From Candidatus Zambryskibacteria bacterium RIFCSPLOWO2_01_FULL_47_14 (GTDB taxonomy: Bacteria > Patescibacteria > Paceibacteria > UBA9973 > Zambryskibacteraceae): DNA of 30,896 nucleotides. Within the stretch, counting starts at the first letter, position 1. The number at the start of each line of letters is the position of its first letter. Below the pieces are notes generated by a model. The model saw only the letters and a program-made list of their open reading frames with translations, was not told the DNA's origin and did not search any database. This document shows, piece by piece, positions 20,449-27,345 of the stretch. The stretch spans positions 1 through 30,896 of the forward strand of contig MHWG01000007.1 of assembly GCA_001824005.1 (NCBI GenBank), read 5' to 3'. The position numbers and the translations under genes are program-made.

Positions 20449-20688
20449 ATGCTCCACTTTTCAGTGAGATTTGTTAAGGATGAAAAAAACAAAATAATTA
20501 TTTCTGTTTCGAAAAAAATTTCCAAAAAAGCTGTTATCCGCAACACAATCAAGCGCAGAGTGCGCGCTGTTCTTCGCGATTTAAAACCTGTTTCATGTTT
20601 AATTATTGCCAAACCCGGTGCAGAGAATATCAAAGGCAAAGAGCTGGAGAGTGAATTAAAATCGTTGGTCGTAAGTCGTCGTTTGTAG
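20449..20688 (+). CDS. rnpA: Ribonuclease P protein component, N-terminally short
   Basis: RnpA assists the RNase P RNA in maturing tRNA 5' ends. The conserved RNA-binding core is clear: ISVSKKISKKAVIRNTIKRRVRAVLRDL, matching the K-AV-RN-KRR signature, followed by a strand (CLIIAKPGA) and the final helix. At 79 residues it is about 35 shorter than usual. The missing part is the N-terminal helix and first strand; the frame is open upstream only for the 22-base repeat element. The last codons (LVVSRRL) are written in GTCGT words shared with 23594-23605. The gene lies between rpmH and yidC as in most bacteria. Confidence 0.9.
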   Translation: MLHFSVRFVKDEKNKIIISVSKKISKKAVIRNTIKRRVRAVLRDLKPVSCLIIAKPGAENIKGKELESELKSLVVSRRL

Positions 20689-20690
20689 GT

Positions 20691-20696
20691 TATAAT
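20691..20696 (+). promoter_or_regulatory. -10 element TATAAT of yidC
   Basis: A perfect TATAAT just after the rnpA stop is followed by ACTCAA (6 bases) and ATG 20703. Confidence 0.75.
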
Positions 20697-20702
20697 ACTC
20701 AA

Positions 20703-21422
20703 ATGTCTTCGATTTATCATACATTTTTCTTCGACCCGCTCTACAACTCACTCATTTTTCTTTTCCAGATATTCCCCTGGGCCGACGCGGGGATCGTGGT
20801 CGTGATGCTAACTATTCTGGTTCGGTTGATCCTCTACCCTCTCTCGCGCAAGGCCGTTCTGACGCAGATGAGGATGGCCGAGATTGCGCCGGAGCTAAAC
20901 GCTATTAAAGAGAAGTACAAAAGCAATTCCGAAGAGCAGGCCAGGCGCACCCTCACTTTATACAGAGAGAAGGGGGTAAATCCGTTCTCCGGCATTCTGG
21001 TCATCATTATTCAGATCCCGATTATTCTCGCTCTCTACCAGATTTTCATCAATTTGCCGGAGATAAATGGCAATCTATTGTACTCATTCATAAAAGCGCC
21101 GGAAATTATCAGGACTACCTTCCTGGGTTTTATTGATGTGGGGGGCAAGAGTGCGCTTCTTGCCGTGCTTGCCGGGGTCTCAACATACTTCCAGATAAAA
21201 GTTTCAACTCAAGGGCAAGGTGTGCCTAAAGGCAACTCTTTCGGAGACAATCTGGCTAAAAGCATGCAGACTCAAATGAAATATGTTTTCCCAGCCATTA
21301 TGCTTCTCATCGCTTACCAAGTCTCCGGCGCGATCGCGCTCTACTTCCTCACCACGAATCTTTTTAGTATCGGACAGGAACTATTTATTAAGAGGAAACG
21401 ACCTCACCCAACCCTCTCCTAG
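20703..21422 (+). CDS. yidC: YidC/Oxa1-family membrane protein insertase
   Basis: The 239-residue protein is the short Gram-positive-like form without the large periplasmic domain. A first helix (AGIVVVMLTILVRLILYPLS) contains the conserved arginine of the hydrophilic groove. A cytoplasmic hairpin (MRMAEIAPELNAIKEKYK) follows, then NPFSGILVIIIQIPIILALYQIF and three more helices with MKYVFPAIMLLIAYQVSGAIALYFLTTNLFSI. It inserts membrane proteins alone or with SecYEG. There is no N-terminal signal peptide or lipobox. The last six residues (PHPTLS) are encoded by an inverted-repeat element, so the C-terminus was probably altered by insertion of that element. The start has TATAAT 6 bases upstream. 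Confidence 0.94.
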   Translation: MSSIYHTFFFDPLYNSLIFLFQIFPWADAGIVVVMLTILVRLILYPLSRKAVLTQMRMAEIAPELNAIKEKYKSNSEEQARRTLTLYREKGVNPFSGILVIIIQIPIILALYQIFINLPEINGNLLYSFIKAPEIIRTTFLGFIDVGGKSALLAVLAGVSTYFQIKVSTQGQGVPKGNSFGDNLAKSMQTQMKYVFPAIMLLIAYQVSGAIALYFLTTNLFSIGQELFIKRKRPHPTLS

Positions 21423-21459
21423 AGCTAGGAGAGGGCGCAGACGAAGTCGGGGTGAGGTC
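21400..21459. repeat. Nested inverted repeat / bidirectional terminator after yidC
   Basis: Outer arms GACCTCACCC (21400-21409) and GGGTGAGGTC (21450-21459) are perfect; inner arms CCCTCTCCTA and TAGGAGAGGG (21412-21435) are perfect around GAGC. The yidC stop is inside the inner arm and the stop of the convergent gene lies in the outer right arm. Similar ACCTCACCC/CCCTCTCC repeats are known in many unrelated bacterial genomes. Confidence 0.85.
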
Positions 21460-22693
21460 AGTTCAGTCGAAATGCCCAAAGGGTCATATCCCGCTTGTTC
21501 ATAAATATCAAATAATCCTCGGAAGGAGAAAGCTGCGGCCGGATTGTGTCGATCTCGACGCCGAGTAGAGATTTTGGTTCTGCCACTACTTCGGCGATTT
21601 CTTTATTGACGTCGAATTTCCAGAAACGGTCCGAGAAGGAACTTGTTCCACGGTACCAATTATCCGGCTCATTCTCGGCTACACCATCAATAGGAGAGCC
21701 GCAGAAAATTATTTCCGGCTGCTTGGCGCTCCAAACACACTTCTCGGCGAGCGTAGTGGGAGAAATTTCTGTTTCGGCGCCGGTGCGGAGATTCTTGGCG
21801 CGCAATTGCAAGGTGCCGTTATTGTATGAATAAAGCACGGATGTCCCAGCGCTATTGGGAACAGCTGAAAGCGCGGTCAAGGGTCCGAGAATTTTGTTTA
21901 GAGACCTGCCCGAACCGACCGTGTAGGCATAACCGGGAGATTCGATACTTGCCTTGGTGTGGACTAAAATACCGTTTTCCGAAACGGTGACGCGCCAGTT
22001 GGTAAAGGGCGAAGTCAAAATAGTTCGCATCGCACCGCCGTTAAATGGGGAGGAAACAATGTTTCCAGACCCTTTGTCGGCGTAATAGAGAATATTGCCG
22101 GAGCCCACCGCGATACTCGTCATCTCCCCGCGCAGATTTATAGCCGTACTGCTGGTAGAGGTAAGATCCAGTATAAGATTTCTTTGTCTGTCGGAATCAT
22201 TCTCAAGCATACGCAAGAGGACGAAGTTGCCGTCAGGGCGGAAGTAAGCCTCATAAACCTTCGGAATAGTGTTGTTAGTAACCTTCTTTTTCTCGAGCGG
22301 TACTAGAGCCTCGCCTTTAGGCAAAATGGTTTCGATGACATGTCCTGTGGCACGATCAACGAAGCGTACTACTGTCTGTCCCACTTGCCCTGAGCTTGTC
22401 GAAGGGCGGGTAAAGGCTACTGCGCCCGCTACTGGCGTGTCAGAAATTCTGAAAAGGTCCGCTATTGGTACCCCACTCTCGTCAAATATTTGACTCAAAT
22501 CCTCCCCCTTTGTCGTCAGTTGTTTGTCGTCAGTCGTTGGTTGTCCCAGGTTATCTCCCTCACCAAACGGCAGAAGTTCCCTTACCGCTTCGCCCGGAGA
22601 AATATTTTTGTCCCGTCCAGCAAAAGACCAAAGGAGAAATGCGACAAGCAATATTGCAACTATCGAACCTAAGATTAATAGTGTTTTTTTCAT
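21458..22693 (-). CDS. Membrane-anchored propeller-like hypothetical protein
   Basis: The 411-residue product has an N-terminal membrane anchor (LLILGSIVAILLVAFLLWSF), then a low-complexity linker, then about 300 residues of repeated beta-rich blocks (YEAYFRPDGNFVLLRML, GEMTSIAVGSGNILYYADKGSG, LSAVPNSAGTSVLYSYN, IRPQLSPSEDYLIFMNK) that look like blades of a WD40/TolB-type propeller. No catalytic residues are evident. It is the last gene of the secretion-like cluster, 7 bases after the pilin-peptidase gene. Two repeat elements are embedded in frame: PTTDDKQLTT from GTCGT/GTTGT words, and PSTSSGQ from the 23-bp dispersed repeat at 22384-22406. The stop lies in the inverted repeat after yidC. 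The function is unknown. Confidence 0.8.
   Translation of the reverse strand: MKKTLLILGSIVAILLVAFLLWSFAGRDKNISPGEAVRELLPFGEGDNLGQPTTDDKQLTTKGEDLSQIFDESGVPIADLFRISDTPVAGAVAFTRPSTSSGQVGQTVVRFVDRATGHVIETILPKGEALVPLEKKKVTNNTIPKVYEAYFRPDGNFVLLRMLENDSDRQRNLILDLTSTSSTAINLRGEMTSIAVGSGNILYYADKGSGNIVSSPFNGGAMRTILTSPFTNWRVTVSENGILVHTKASIESPGYAYTVGSGRSLNKILGPLTALSAVPNSAGTSVLYSYNNGTLQLRAKNLRTGAETEISPTTLAEKCVWSAKQPEIIFCGSPIDGVAENEPDNWYRGTSSFSDRFWKFDVNKEIAEVVAEPKSLLGVEIDTIRPQLSPSEDYLIFMNKRDMTLWAFRLN
22384..22406. repeat. Dispersed 23-bp repeat, copy 2, inside a coding sequence
   Basis: Identical over 23 bases to 1064-1086. On the coding (minus) strand it is translated as PSTSSGQ in the N-terminal part of the propeller-like protein. 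Confidence 0.8.
22510..22552. repeat. GTCGTCAGTTGTTTGTCGTC-type word repeat
   Basis: Degenerate GTCGT/GTTGT words in tandem encode QPTTDDKQLTTKG on the minus strand, in the linker of the propeller-like protein. The same words recur at 23527-23575 and, as GTCGTAAGTCGT, at 20668-20679 and 23594-23605. Confidence 0.6.
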
Positions 22694-22700
22694 GCTTTAT

Positions 22701-23624
22701 TTAATAACAAACATGCCAATGAGTCCACTCATCGACATATATTGTGTTATTTAAGCTGTATTGGGGGCCAAGTTGGCTACATGCTTGTGTGTTGGTTGGT
22801 GCGCCCTTCTGTTTTATATAATTATTAACATTTAAATTTTTACCTATATCAATTACAGCCAGGCCCGGACCATGGGTTGCGTGGCCGCCCTCCGTTCCCC
22901 CTGTGATCTCAACAAAACAGTTTTTACCCATTGCGATCTGACACGTTAAGGCAAAACTCTTGACCCCTTCAATTGCTTGCTGAGGCAAGCCTACGACATT
23001 TGTGCATCCGCTTGTGGCGCCAGTCACACAAGGGTTGTTGTTTATTGTTACGGAAGGAATGTTTTTCTTTAAATCTAACTCAATCCGATTATCTTCAGCC
23101 ACTTGTTCTGGGGTCAGTATGTATCCGGGCAACACCCCCCCTCCTCCACCCCCACCACTCAAAGTAGAAGGGGCAATTTTCTGCTTCGGAATATCAAATT
23201 TTATCTCTACCAACTTCGGATTGATGGTGTAGAGGATGAGCCAGGCGGCTATGGCTAGGCCGAGTCCCCACATGGCGTTTTCTATAACCCCCTTCGCTTC
23301 ATCCTTGCCGGAGAAAGCGTCGGTGGACATGTATTTGATACCCGCATAGATGAGCATGACTACCGCAAGTACGCCGGCTAGGCCGATGATTAATTTGAAT
23401 AAGCCGGTAATATATTGAACAGCATTTGTTTTTTCTGTCGGATTACCACCGGCGCCTTGGAGAGGAATAGGTGCGAGCAGGGTGTATTCAGTTGGTGCCG
23501 GGGCTGGCGCCTGCGCGGAAGCGGAACTGACGAACGACGTACAACTAACGACAAACAACAATAACCAAAACACAATTTGTATCCCTGCCGTGTGTCGTAA
23601 GTCGTGTGTTATAAGCCTATTCAT
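22701..23624 (-). CDS. VirB2/TrbC-like pilin fused to an M15-like peptidase domain
   Basis: The 307-residue product has a signal peptide (about residues 15-38, ending ASAQAPAP) and two membrane helices of the VirB2/TrbC type (about 67-100 and 122-145) separated by a short cytoplasmic loop, the pattern of conjugative pilins. A poly-glycine linker near residue 158-164 then leads to a C-terminal domain with ITGGTEGGHATHGPGLAVIDIG near 240-260 and WTHWHV at the very end. H-x6-D followed by HxH is the zinc-site arrangement of M15/VanY-type D-Ala-D-Ala peptidases. The domain would reach the cell wall, so wall remodelling for the secretion channel is a reasonable inference. It overlaps the upstream gene by 8 bases. 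The hydrophobic core of its signal peptide is encoded by GTTGT/GTCGT word repeats. Confidence 0.75.
   Translation of the reverse strand: MNRLITHDLRHTAGIQIVFWLLLFVVSCTSFVSSASAQAPAPAPTEYTLLAPIPLQGAGGNPTEKTNAVQYITGLFKLIIGLAGVLAVVMLIYAGIKYMSTDAFSGKDEAKGVIENAMWGLGLAIAAWLILYTINPKLVEIKFDIPKQKIAPSTLSGGGGGGGVLPGYILTPEQVAEDNRIELDLKKNIPSVTINNNPCVTGATSGCTNVVGLPQQAIEGVKSFALTCQIAMGKNCFVEITGGTEGGHATHGPGLAVIDIGKNLNVNNYIKQKGAPTNTQACSQLGPQYSLNNTIYVDEWTHWHVCY
23527..23612. repeat. GTCGT/GTTGT word repeats encoding a signal peptide
   Basis: Degenerate tandem words run from the signal-peptide region of the pilin-peptidase gene to its start codon. The stretch GTCGTAAGTCGT at 23594-23605 is identical to 20668-20679 at the end of rnpA. 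Confidence 0.55.
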
Positions 23625-24300
23625 CTCCGAATTGTATTATGAAATCTCTCGTGATTTCTCTCATGACCTTGCTACTGTCAGAGAAAGAGATTATTACCGG
23701 CACATAACCCTGCGCCTTTTCCGGAGCGCGATAAGTAACGGAATTGCCAATCCAAGTATCTGTGCCAGTGCGCCATTTGTAAGAAAGTGCCGTTGCCTCT
23801 CGCTCTGTCGAATCGGCGTAGAGCGGGAAGGCGGAGAAAGTTACCTCCTCCTTATTCAACCTATACGTCTTATCAACTTGCCGGTGGAACATATATCCGT
23901 ACAAAGGATTCTTTTCATACACGAGGAGCTCTGGATCCCGTGCCGCCATACTTATCGTCGATTCGGCGAGAGTCTCATCGAGTTGGTTTATGATCTCTAC
24001 TTTCAGGGTGTAGGGTTTGGAGAAAAGAGTGTCTCTAAACTTAATCGTATCTTTGCCGATGCCCGAAGCACCGCCGAGGACTGTGCCGTTCCTTACCCAC
24101 CGGTAGTTGAGGGCTGCCGGATCACCGAACCCTTGCGGGATGGCGACGAATCTGATCAAGGACTGTTTGGACCAGAGCGCTTTACCTTCGTAAAACGGCG
24201 GCGCATAAGTCTCCCCTTGCCAGAGAATGTCCACACTCTGTGCGAATACGGGAGTAGATAGTAGGAAGTAGATAGTTAGGAGTAGAAATAATTTTCTCAC
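23617..24300 (-). CDS. Secreted protein of the T4SS-like cluster, hypothetical
   Basis: The 227-residue product begins MRKLFLLLTIYFLLSTPVFAQ, a clear Sec signal peptide cleaved after FAQ. The mature part is beta-rich, with two blocks resembling PKD/Ig-like folds: LNYRWVRNGTVLGG with TLKVEIINQ, and ALSYKWRTGTDTW with YVPVIISFSDSS. No catalytic motif is seen. The start is GTG 24300, which shares its G with the TAG stop of the upstream gene; it is supported by a perfect TATAAT exactly 6 bases before it, inside the end of that gene. It overlaps the pilin-peptidase gene by 8 bases. A structural or envelope-spanning role in the secretion system is inferred from context. Confidence 0.8.
   Translation of the reverse strand: MRKLFLLLTIYFLLSTPVFAQSVDILWQGETYAPPFYEGKALWSKQSLIRFVAIPQGFGDPAALNYRWVRNGTVLGGASGIGKDTIKFRDTLFSKPYTLKVEIINQLDETLAESTISMAARDPELLVYEKNPLYGYMFHRQVDKTYRLNKEEVTFSAFPLYADSTEREATALSYKWRTGTDTWIGNSVTYRAPEKAQGYVPVIISFSDSSKVMREITRDFIIQFGDE
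24248..24290. repeat. GTAGATAGTAGGA word repeat encoding a signal peptide
   Basis: The words GTAGATAGTAGGA, GTAGATAGTTAGGA and GTAGAAA follow each other and encode, on the minus strand, the hydrophobic core of the signal peptide of the 227-residue protein. Confidence 0.55.
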
Positions 24301-24674
24301 TATTTTATTATACCCGTTTTCCCGGCAACTTTATTCACAACCACTCCTCCAGGAACTGTGCCAATTGCCTTCTTAATCTTTGTATCCAGGGCCAAAATTG
24401 TTACAGCAGCTGTCCATGCTGGCAAGGCGGCCAGCCAAGGAATTATTTCAATTAAACCAGCTCCACCCATCACTAGAATTCTTTTGGGCCTCATAAAACT
24501 TATGCCATGGGTCTTAAACCATAGGAAGAAAGTCAAAAAAGCAAAAAATCCTGCGAGCCAGTCCATAAAAATAAAGGCCAGAAGCCACTGAAGAACATCG
24601 AAGAAGAGCGCCGTACAGATCATCAGGGCGATCGTATGATTCTTTAACCCCTTCTCTTTATTCTGTTCCGGCAT
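24300..24674 (-). CDS. Polytopic membrane protein of the T4SS-like cluster, hypothetical
   Basis: The 124-residue product has a short polar N-terminus and three or four hydrophobic segments (about residues 13-30, 33-52, 65-80 and 80-98), then a short C-terminal tail (IGTVPGGVVVNKVAGKTGIIK). I recognise no family. It overlaps the 3' end of the VirB4 gene by 17 bases and shares one base with the next gene, so it belongs to the same tightly packed operon. Its size and position could fit a channel or anchor subunit of the secretion apparatus; that is inference from context. Confidence 0.7.
   Translation of the reverse strand: MPEQNKEKGLKNHTIALMICTALFFDVLQWLLAFIFMDWLAGFFAFLTFFLWFKTHGISFMRPKRILVMGGAGLIEIIPWLAALPAWTAAVTILALDTKIKKAIGTVPGGVVVNKVAGKTGIIK
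24307..24312 (-). promoter_or_regulatory. Internal -10 element TATAAT before a GTG start
   Basis: TATAAT within the last codons of the 124-residue protein is followed by AAAATA (6 bases) and GTG 24300. Confidence 0.65.
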
Positions 24675-26541
24675 TTGGGTTCTCGGTGGCTTGTTTCAAA
24701 CGCTCTTTCTGGGCCACGAGCGCATCCTCTTTATCCTCGGCTGCATCTTGACGGGCTTTTTTAATAGCTAAGACCTGGCCCGGGTCGGAAGTGATGATCT
24801 GGTCCTCGGTGTAGGAGGCAATGATCTTAATGGCGACGTGTTTCAACCCCGCGAAGAAGATGCCCTCCCCCACGTCTGACTCGAGAAGAAGATATTTCTC
24901 TTCATCCGTGAGATTAAAAGTTTTTTGAAGTTCGTCAATCGTTGCCGGTGATTGTTTGAGGAGAAGTTGGATCGAAGAGTTGGTAATGATTGGCACGCCG
25001 TAAGGAGATTTCAAGAAGTCGCCTACATCCTGGGTGATAGTAGCCACGCCCAAATAATATTTCCTACCGCGCTTCACTAGGCCCATGAGGAAGGAGGCAG
25101 TATCTTCCGACTTCATCATCCACCAGGCTTCGTCGATGACGAGTAGGCGCTTCCTCAGCTCTTTTCTGATGGAGTTCCAGATATAGTGGGTCACGATATA
25201 CATGGCGATAGGCTTCAATTCATCCTCCATATCTCGGAGGGAGAAGACCACGAACTTCCGGTTGATATCGACATTTGAGGGCCTGTTGATGAAGCCGGAC
25301 CAAGTGCCTTTGGTATATTTGGAGAGGCGCTGTGCTAAGGATTCTCCCCCCTCCATGCCGGAGAGGACGAGTTCGAAATCGCTCATTAACGGCGGCTCGA
25401 TGTTTCGGAAATCGGAGTCAACGGTGATATCTTTCAGAGCATAAGTTTCGGTAATGGCGCGGTCGATGATGGCGTCTTCTTCGGCCGTGAGTCCGCCCAT
25501 CATCAGGCGGAAGAGGCCGACGAGATTGATGATATTGGAGCGCAAAATGTTGGCCGCGCTCTCGTCGGGGCCTGGCACCGGCAGGTCGAAAGGATTGATG
25601 TGATGTTCGGAATTTAAGGAAATGTTGAAGTATCGCCCGCCGGTCACTTCAGCCATGTACTCGTACTCCTTCTCCGGATCGATGACGATAACTTCTGTGT
25701 CAAACATGAGAGTGCGAAGAATCTCGAGCTTAGTCGCGTAGGACTTCCCCGCACCAGCTTTGGCAAAAGTTACGGAATTATAATTCTCAAGGTCGAAGCG
25801 ATCCCAAAGGATGAGGGAGGAATTATGCCTATTTACTCCATAGAGGATTCCATTGTCAGATGTGAGATTGAAGGAGGTGAAAGGGAATAGCGATGAGAGC
25901 GGCGAAGAATTGAGCTTGGAATGGACGTTTAAGAGGTCGTTGCCCAAGGGTAGGGTGCTCTGATAGCCTTCCTCTTGTTGGAAGAGGGCGGGCTTGACGT
26001 AAATCAACTTGGCTTCGAGAATCGATTTTATTTCACTTTCAACTTTGTCGAGTTCGTCGGAGGAGTTGCCGTAGATGGTGATGTAGAGGCCGACGTCGAA
26101 GAGCTTCTCCTGGGCCTGCTGGAGCTGGTCGCGCAAGTTCTCGAGATCCTGATAAGCCACATCGAGCATCGGGTCGCGCACCAAACCCTTCTCTTCCCTG
26201 GTGTGGATCTGGCTTTGCACCTCAGCCACCTTCCTTTGGAATTGTCGCAGAACTTTGGCCGTTTCAATTGGATGGACGAAGATTGAGACGTCGAAGACCT
26301 TGTCCATGTTGATAATGGGAGAGAACCACCCTTCGGTAAGATAGCGAGGATAAGAAATGACGAAGAAACTTCTCAAAATTTTTTCCCCCAAGTTTATTTC
26401 CCGCGGAGAGACCTTCAGAGCCGAAGGCGCGATGATATCTTTGAGCTCGAGCGCTCCCGCTTCGAAGATTTCTTTGGGCAAAATGGAGGAAATATCAGCT
26501 TTCTCCTCTTTTTTACCAAAAATTTTATCAAAAAATGCCAT
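24658..26541 (-). CDS. VirB4-family type IV secretion ATPase
   Basis: The 627-residue product is the main energising ATPase of a conjugation-like or type IV secretion system. Walker A is FAKAGAGKSY near residue 262, followed by a VIVIDPEKEYEYMAEVTGGRYFNISLNSEHHINPFDL block typical of VirB4/TraC. Walker B is LLVIDEAWWMM near 468, with GVATITQDVGDFLKSPYG and NSSIQLLLKQSP after it. The N-terminal 230 residues carry the coiled-coil VirB4 region (QRKVAEVQSQIHTREEKG). The extreme N-terminal VirB4 domain seems to be a separate protein encoded one base upstream. It ends in a charged tail. The order PrgI, VirB4 N-domain, VirB4 ATPase, VirB2-like is typical of type IV secretion-like loci. Confidence 0.92.
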   Translation of the reverse strand: MAFFDKIFGKKEEKADISSILPKEIFEAGALELKDIIAPSALKVSPREINLGEKILRSFFVISYPRYLTEGWFSPIINMDKVFDVSIFVHPIETAKVLRQFQRKVAEVQSQIHTREEKGLVRDPMLDVAYQDLENLRDQLQQAQEKLFDVGLYITIYGNSSDELDKVESEIKSILEAKLIYVKPALFQQEEGYQSTLPLGNDLLNVHSKLNSSPLSSLFPFTSFNLTSDNGILYGVNRHNSSLILWDRFDLENYNSVTFAKAGAGKSYATKLEILRTLMFDTEVIVIDPEKEYEYMAEVTGGRYFNISLNSEHHINPFDLPVPGPDESAANILRSNIINLVGLFRLMMGGLTAEEDAIIDRAITETYALKDITVDSDFRNIEPPLMSDFELVLSGMEGGESLAQRLSKYTKGTWSGFINRPSNVDINRKFVVFSLRDMEDELKPIAMYIVTHYIWNSIRKELRKRLLVIDEAWWMMKSEDTASFLMGLVKRGRKYYLGVATITQDVGDFLKSPYGVPIITNSSIQLLLKQSPATIDELQKTFNLTDEEKYLLLESDVGEGIFFAGLKHVAIKIIASYTEDQIITSDPGQVLAIKKARQDAAEDKEDALVAQKERLKQATENPNAGTE

Positions 26542-26542
26542 G

Positions 26543-27193
26543 TTATTTGGTTTTGATAGGCTTTTCTGTTTCTCCCGGGTTGAACGCTTTGTAGAAAAGT
26601 TCGATCACTGCCTCTGTTCCAAGCCGCGCTACGCGGATGCCGGTGCGCACGAGCCCCTGCTCGACCACCGAGAGACGCTCTTCAAGCTGGCTCCTCGATT
26701 CTTCAAAGCTTCCACCTCCACCCGTTTCCTTACTTCCCCCACTTCCCTTACCTCCCATAATACCTAACCGAGAAATAAGGCCGCCGGCCGCTCCAGTGGA
26801 GAGCATGGCCGGGCTGTAAGGCACCACGATGAAGAAGTGCTTGGTCATGATGTTGGCGTCTTCGGTAAACTTCTTGATGAACTGGATGTATTCTCTGACC
26901 TGAATTTTCAAAAGATTGTTGGTCTGCTTCCCTTCCTGCTCCTCAAGGAGCGCCAGATATGGTCGGATATCGAGCTTTCTTGACTGGACCAATATTTCGA
27001 CCGAGAAATCGAGCGAGTTTAAGAAATCCTGGAATTGGAGAAGGATGGCGTTTCTCTCGTCCTCGCTCTTGAGGGAGAAGTTGAGGGATGAACAGAGCAG
27101 GATGCCGCGCATGCCGCCGTCTTTGAGCACGACCACTCCGTCGCGCACCTCCTTGATGGGGACGAATTCTTGAGTAGCGTTGCTAGATGACAT
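26543..27193 (-). CDS. VirB4/TraC N-terminal-domain-like protein
   Basis: The 216-residue product matches the N-terminal part of VirB4/TraC proteins: FVPIKEVRDGVVVLKDGGMRGILL, then SLNFSLKSEDERNAILLQFQDFLNSLDFSVEILVQSRKLD, and a long helix with EYIQFIKKFTEDANIMTKHFFIVVPY. In many systems this is fused to the ATPase; here it ends one base before the VirB4 ATG. The second half has a Gly/Ser-rich linker (MGGKGSGGSKETGGGGSF) and a helical segment. I place the start at ATG 27193 rather than the in-frame TTG at 27211, because a perfect TATAAT ends exactly 6 bases before it and lies within the longer frame. This is probably the first gene of the minus-strand secretion operon. Confidence 0.75.
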   Translation of the reverse strand: MSSSNATQEFVPIKEVRDGVVVLKDGGMRGILLCSSLNFSLKSEDERNAILLQFQDFLNSLDFSVEILVQSRKLDIRPYLALLEEQEGKQTNNLLKIQVREYIQFIKKFTEDANIMTKHFFIVVPYSPAMLSTGAAGGLISRLGIMGGKGSGGSKETGGGGSFEESRSQLEERLSVVEQGLVRTGIRVARLGTEAVIELFYKAFNPGETEKPIKTK

Positions 27194-27199
27194 GAATAT

Positions 27200-27205
27200 A
27201 TTATA
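27200..27205 (-). promoter_or_regulatory. -10 element TATAAT of the VirB4 operon
   Basis: On the minus strand TATAAT is followed by ATATTC (6 bases) and ATG 27193. Confidence 0.75.
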
Positions 27206-27214
27206 ACCCAAATT

Positions 27215-27330
27215 GAATTAACCTAATTATTCTAATTTCTAATTAACCTAAATAATGACTAAAAATCAATTGGGATTTGGCTATTGGGATTTATTTAGAA
27301 TAATTAGAGCAATTAGGTCAATTAGAAATT
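27215..27330. repeat. AATTAGG/TTAGAA word-repeat region between divergent T4SS genes
   Basis: The 150-base gap between the VirB4 operon and prgI is made almost wholly of degenerate AATTAGG, AATTAACCTA and TTGGGATTT words. The stretch 27295-27325 is repeated at 29721-29751 with one mismatch in 31 bases. Confidence 0.75.
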
Positions 27331-27333
27331 TGC

Positions 27334-27339
27334 TATACT
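27334..27339 (+). promoter_or_regulatory. -10 element TATACT of prgI
   Basis: TATACT is followed by ATAGAT (6 bases) and ATG 27346. Confidence 0.7.
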
Positions 27340-27345
27340 ATAGAT

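Noticed and set aside
23482..24261. 259-codon plus-strand frame opposite the secreted 227-aa protein
   Set aside because: The minus-strand product has a clean signal peptide and operon context; the plus frame is rich in Arg, Cys and Ser and lacks any domain.
27215..27330. CRISPR-like or iteron array in the repeated AATTAGG region
   Set aside because: The words are degenerate, vary in spacing and have no regular unit; they match other word-repeat patches instead of iterons or CRISPR repeats.
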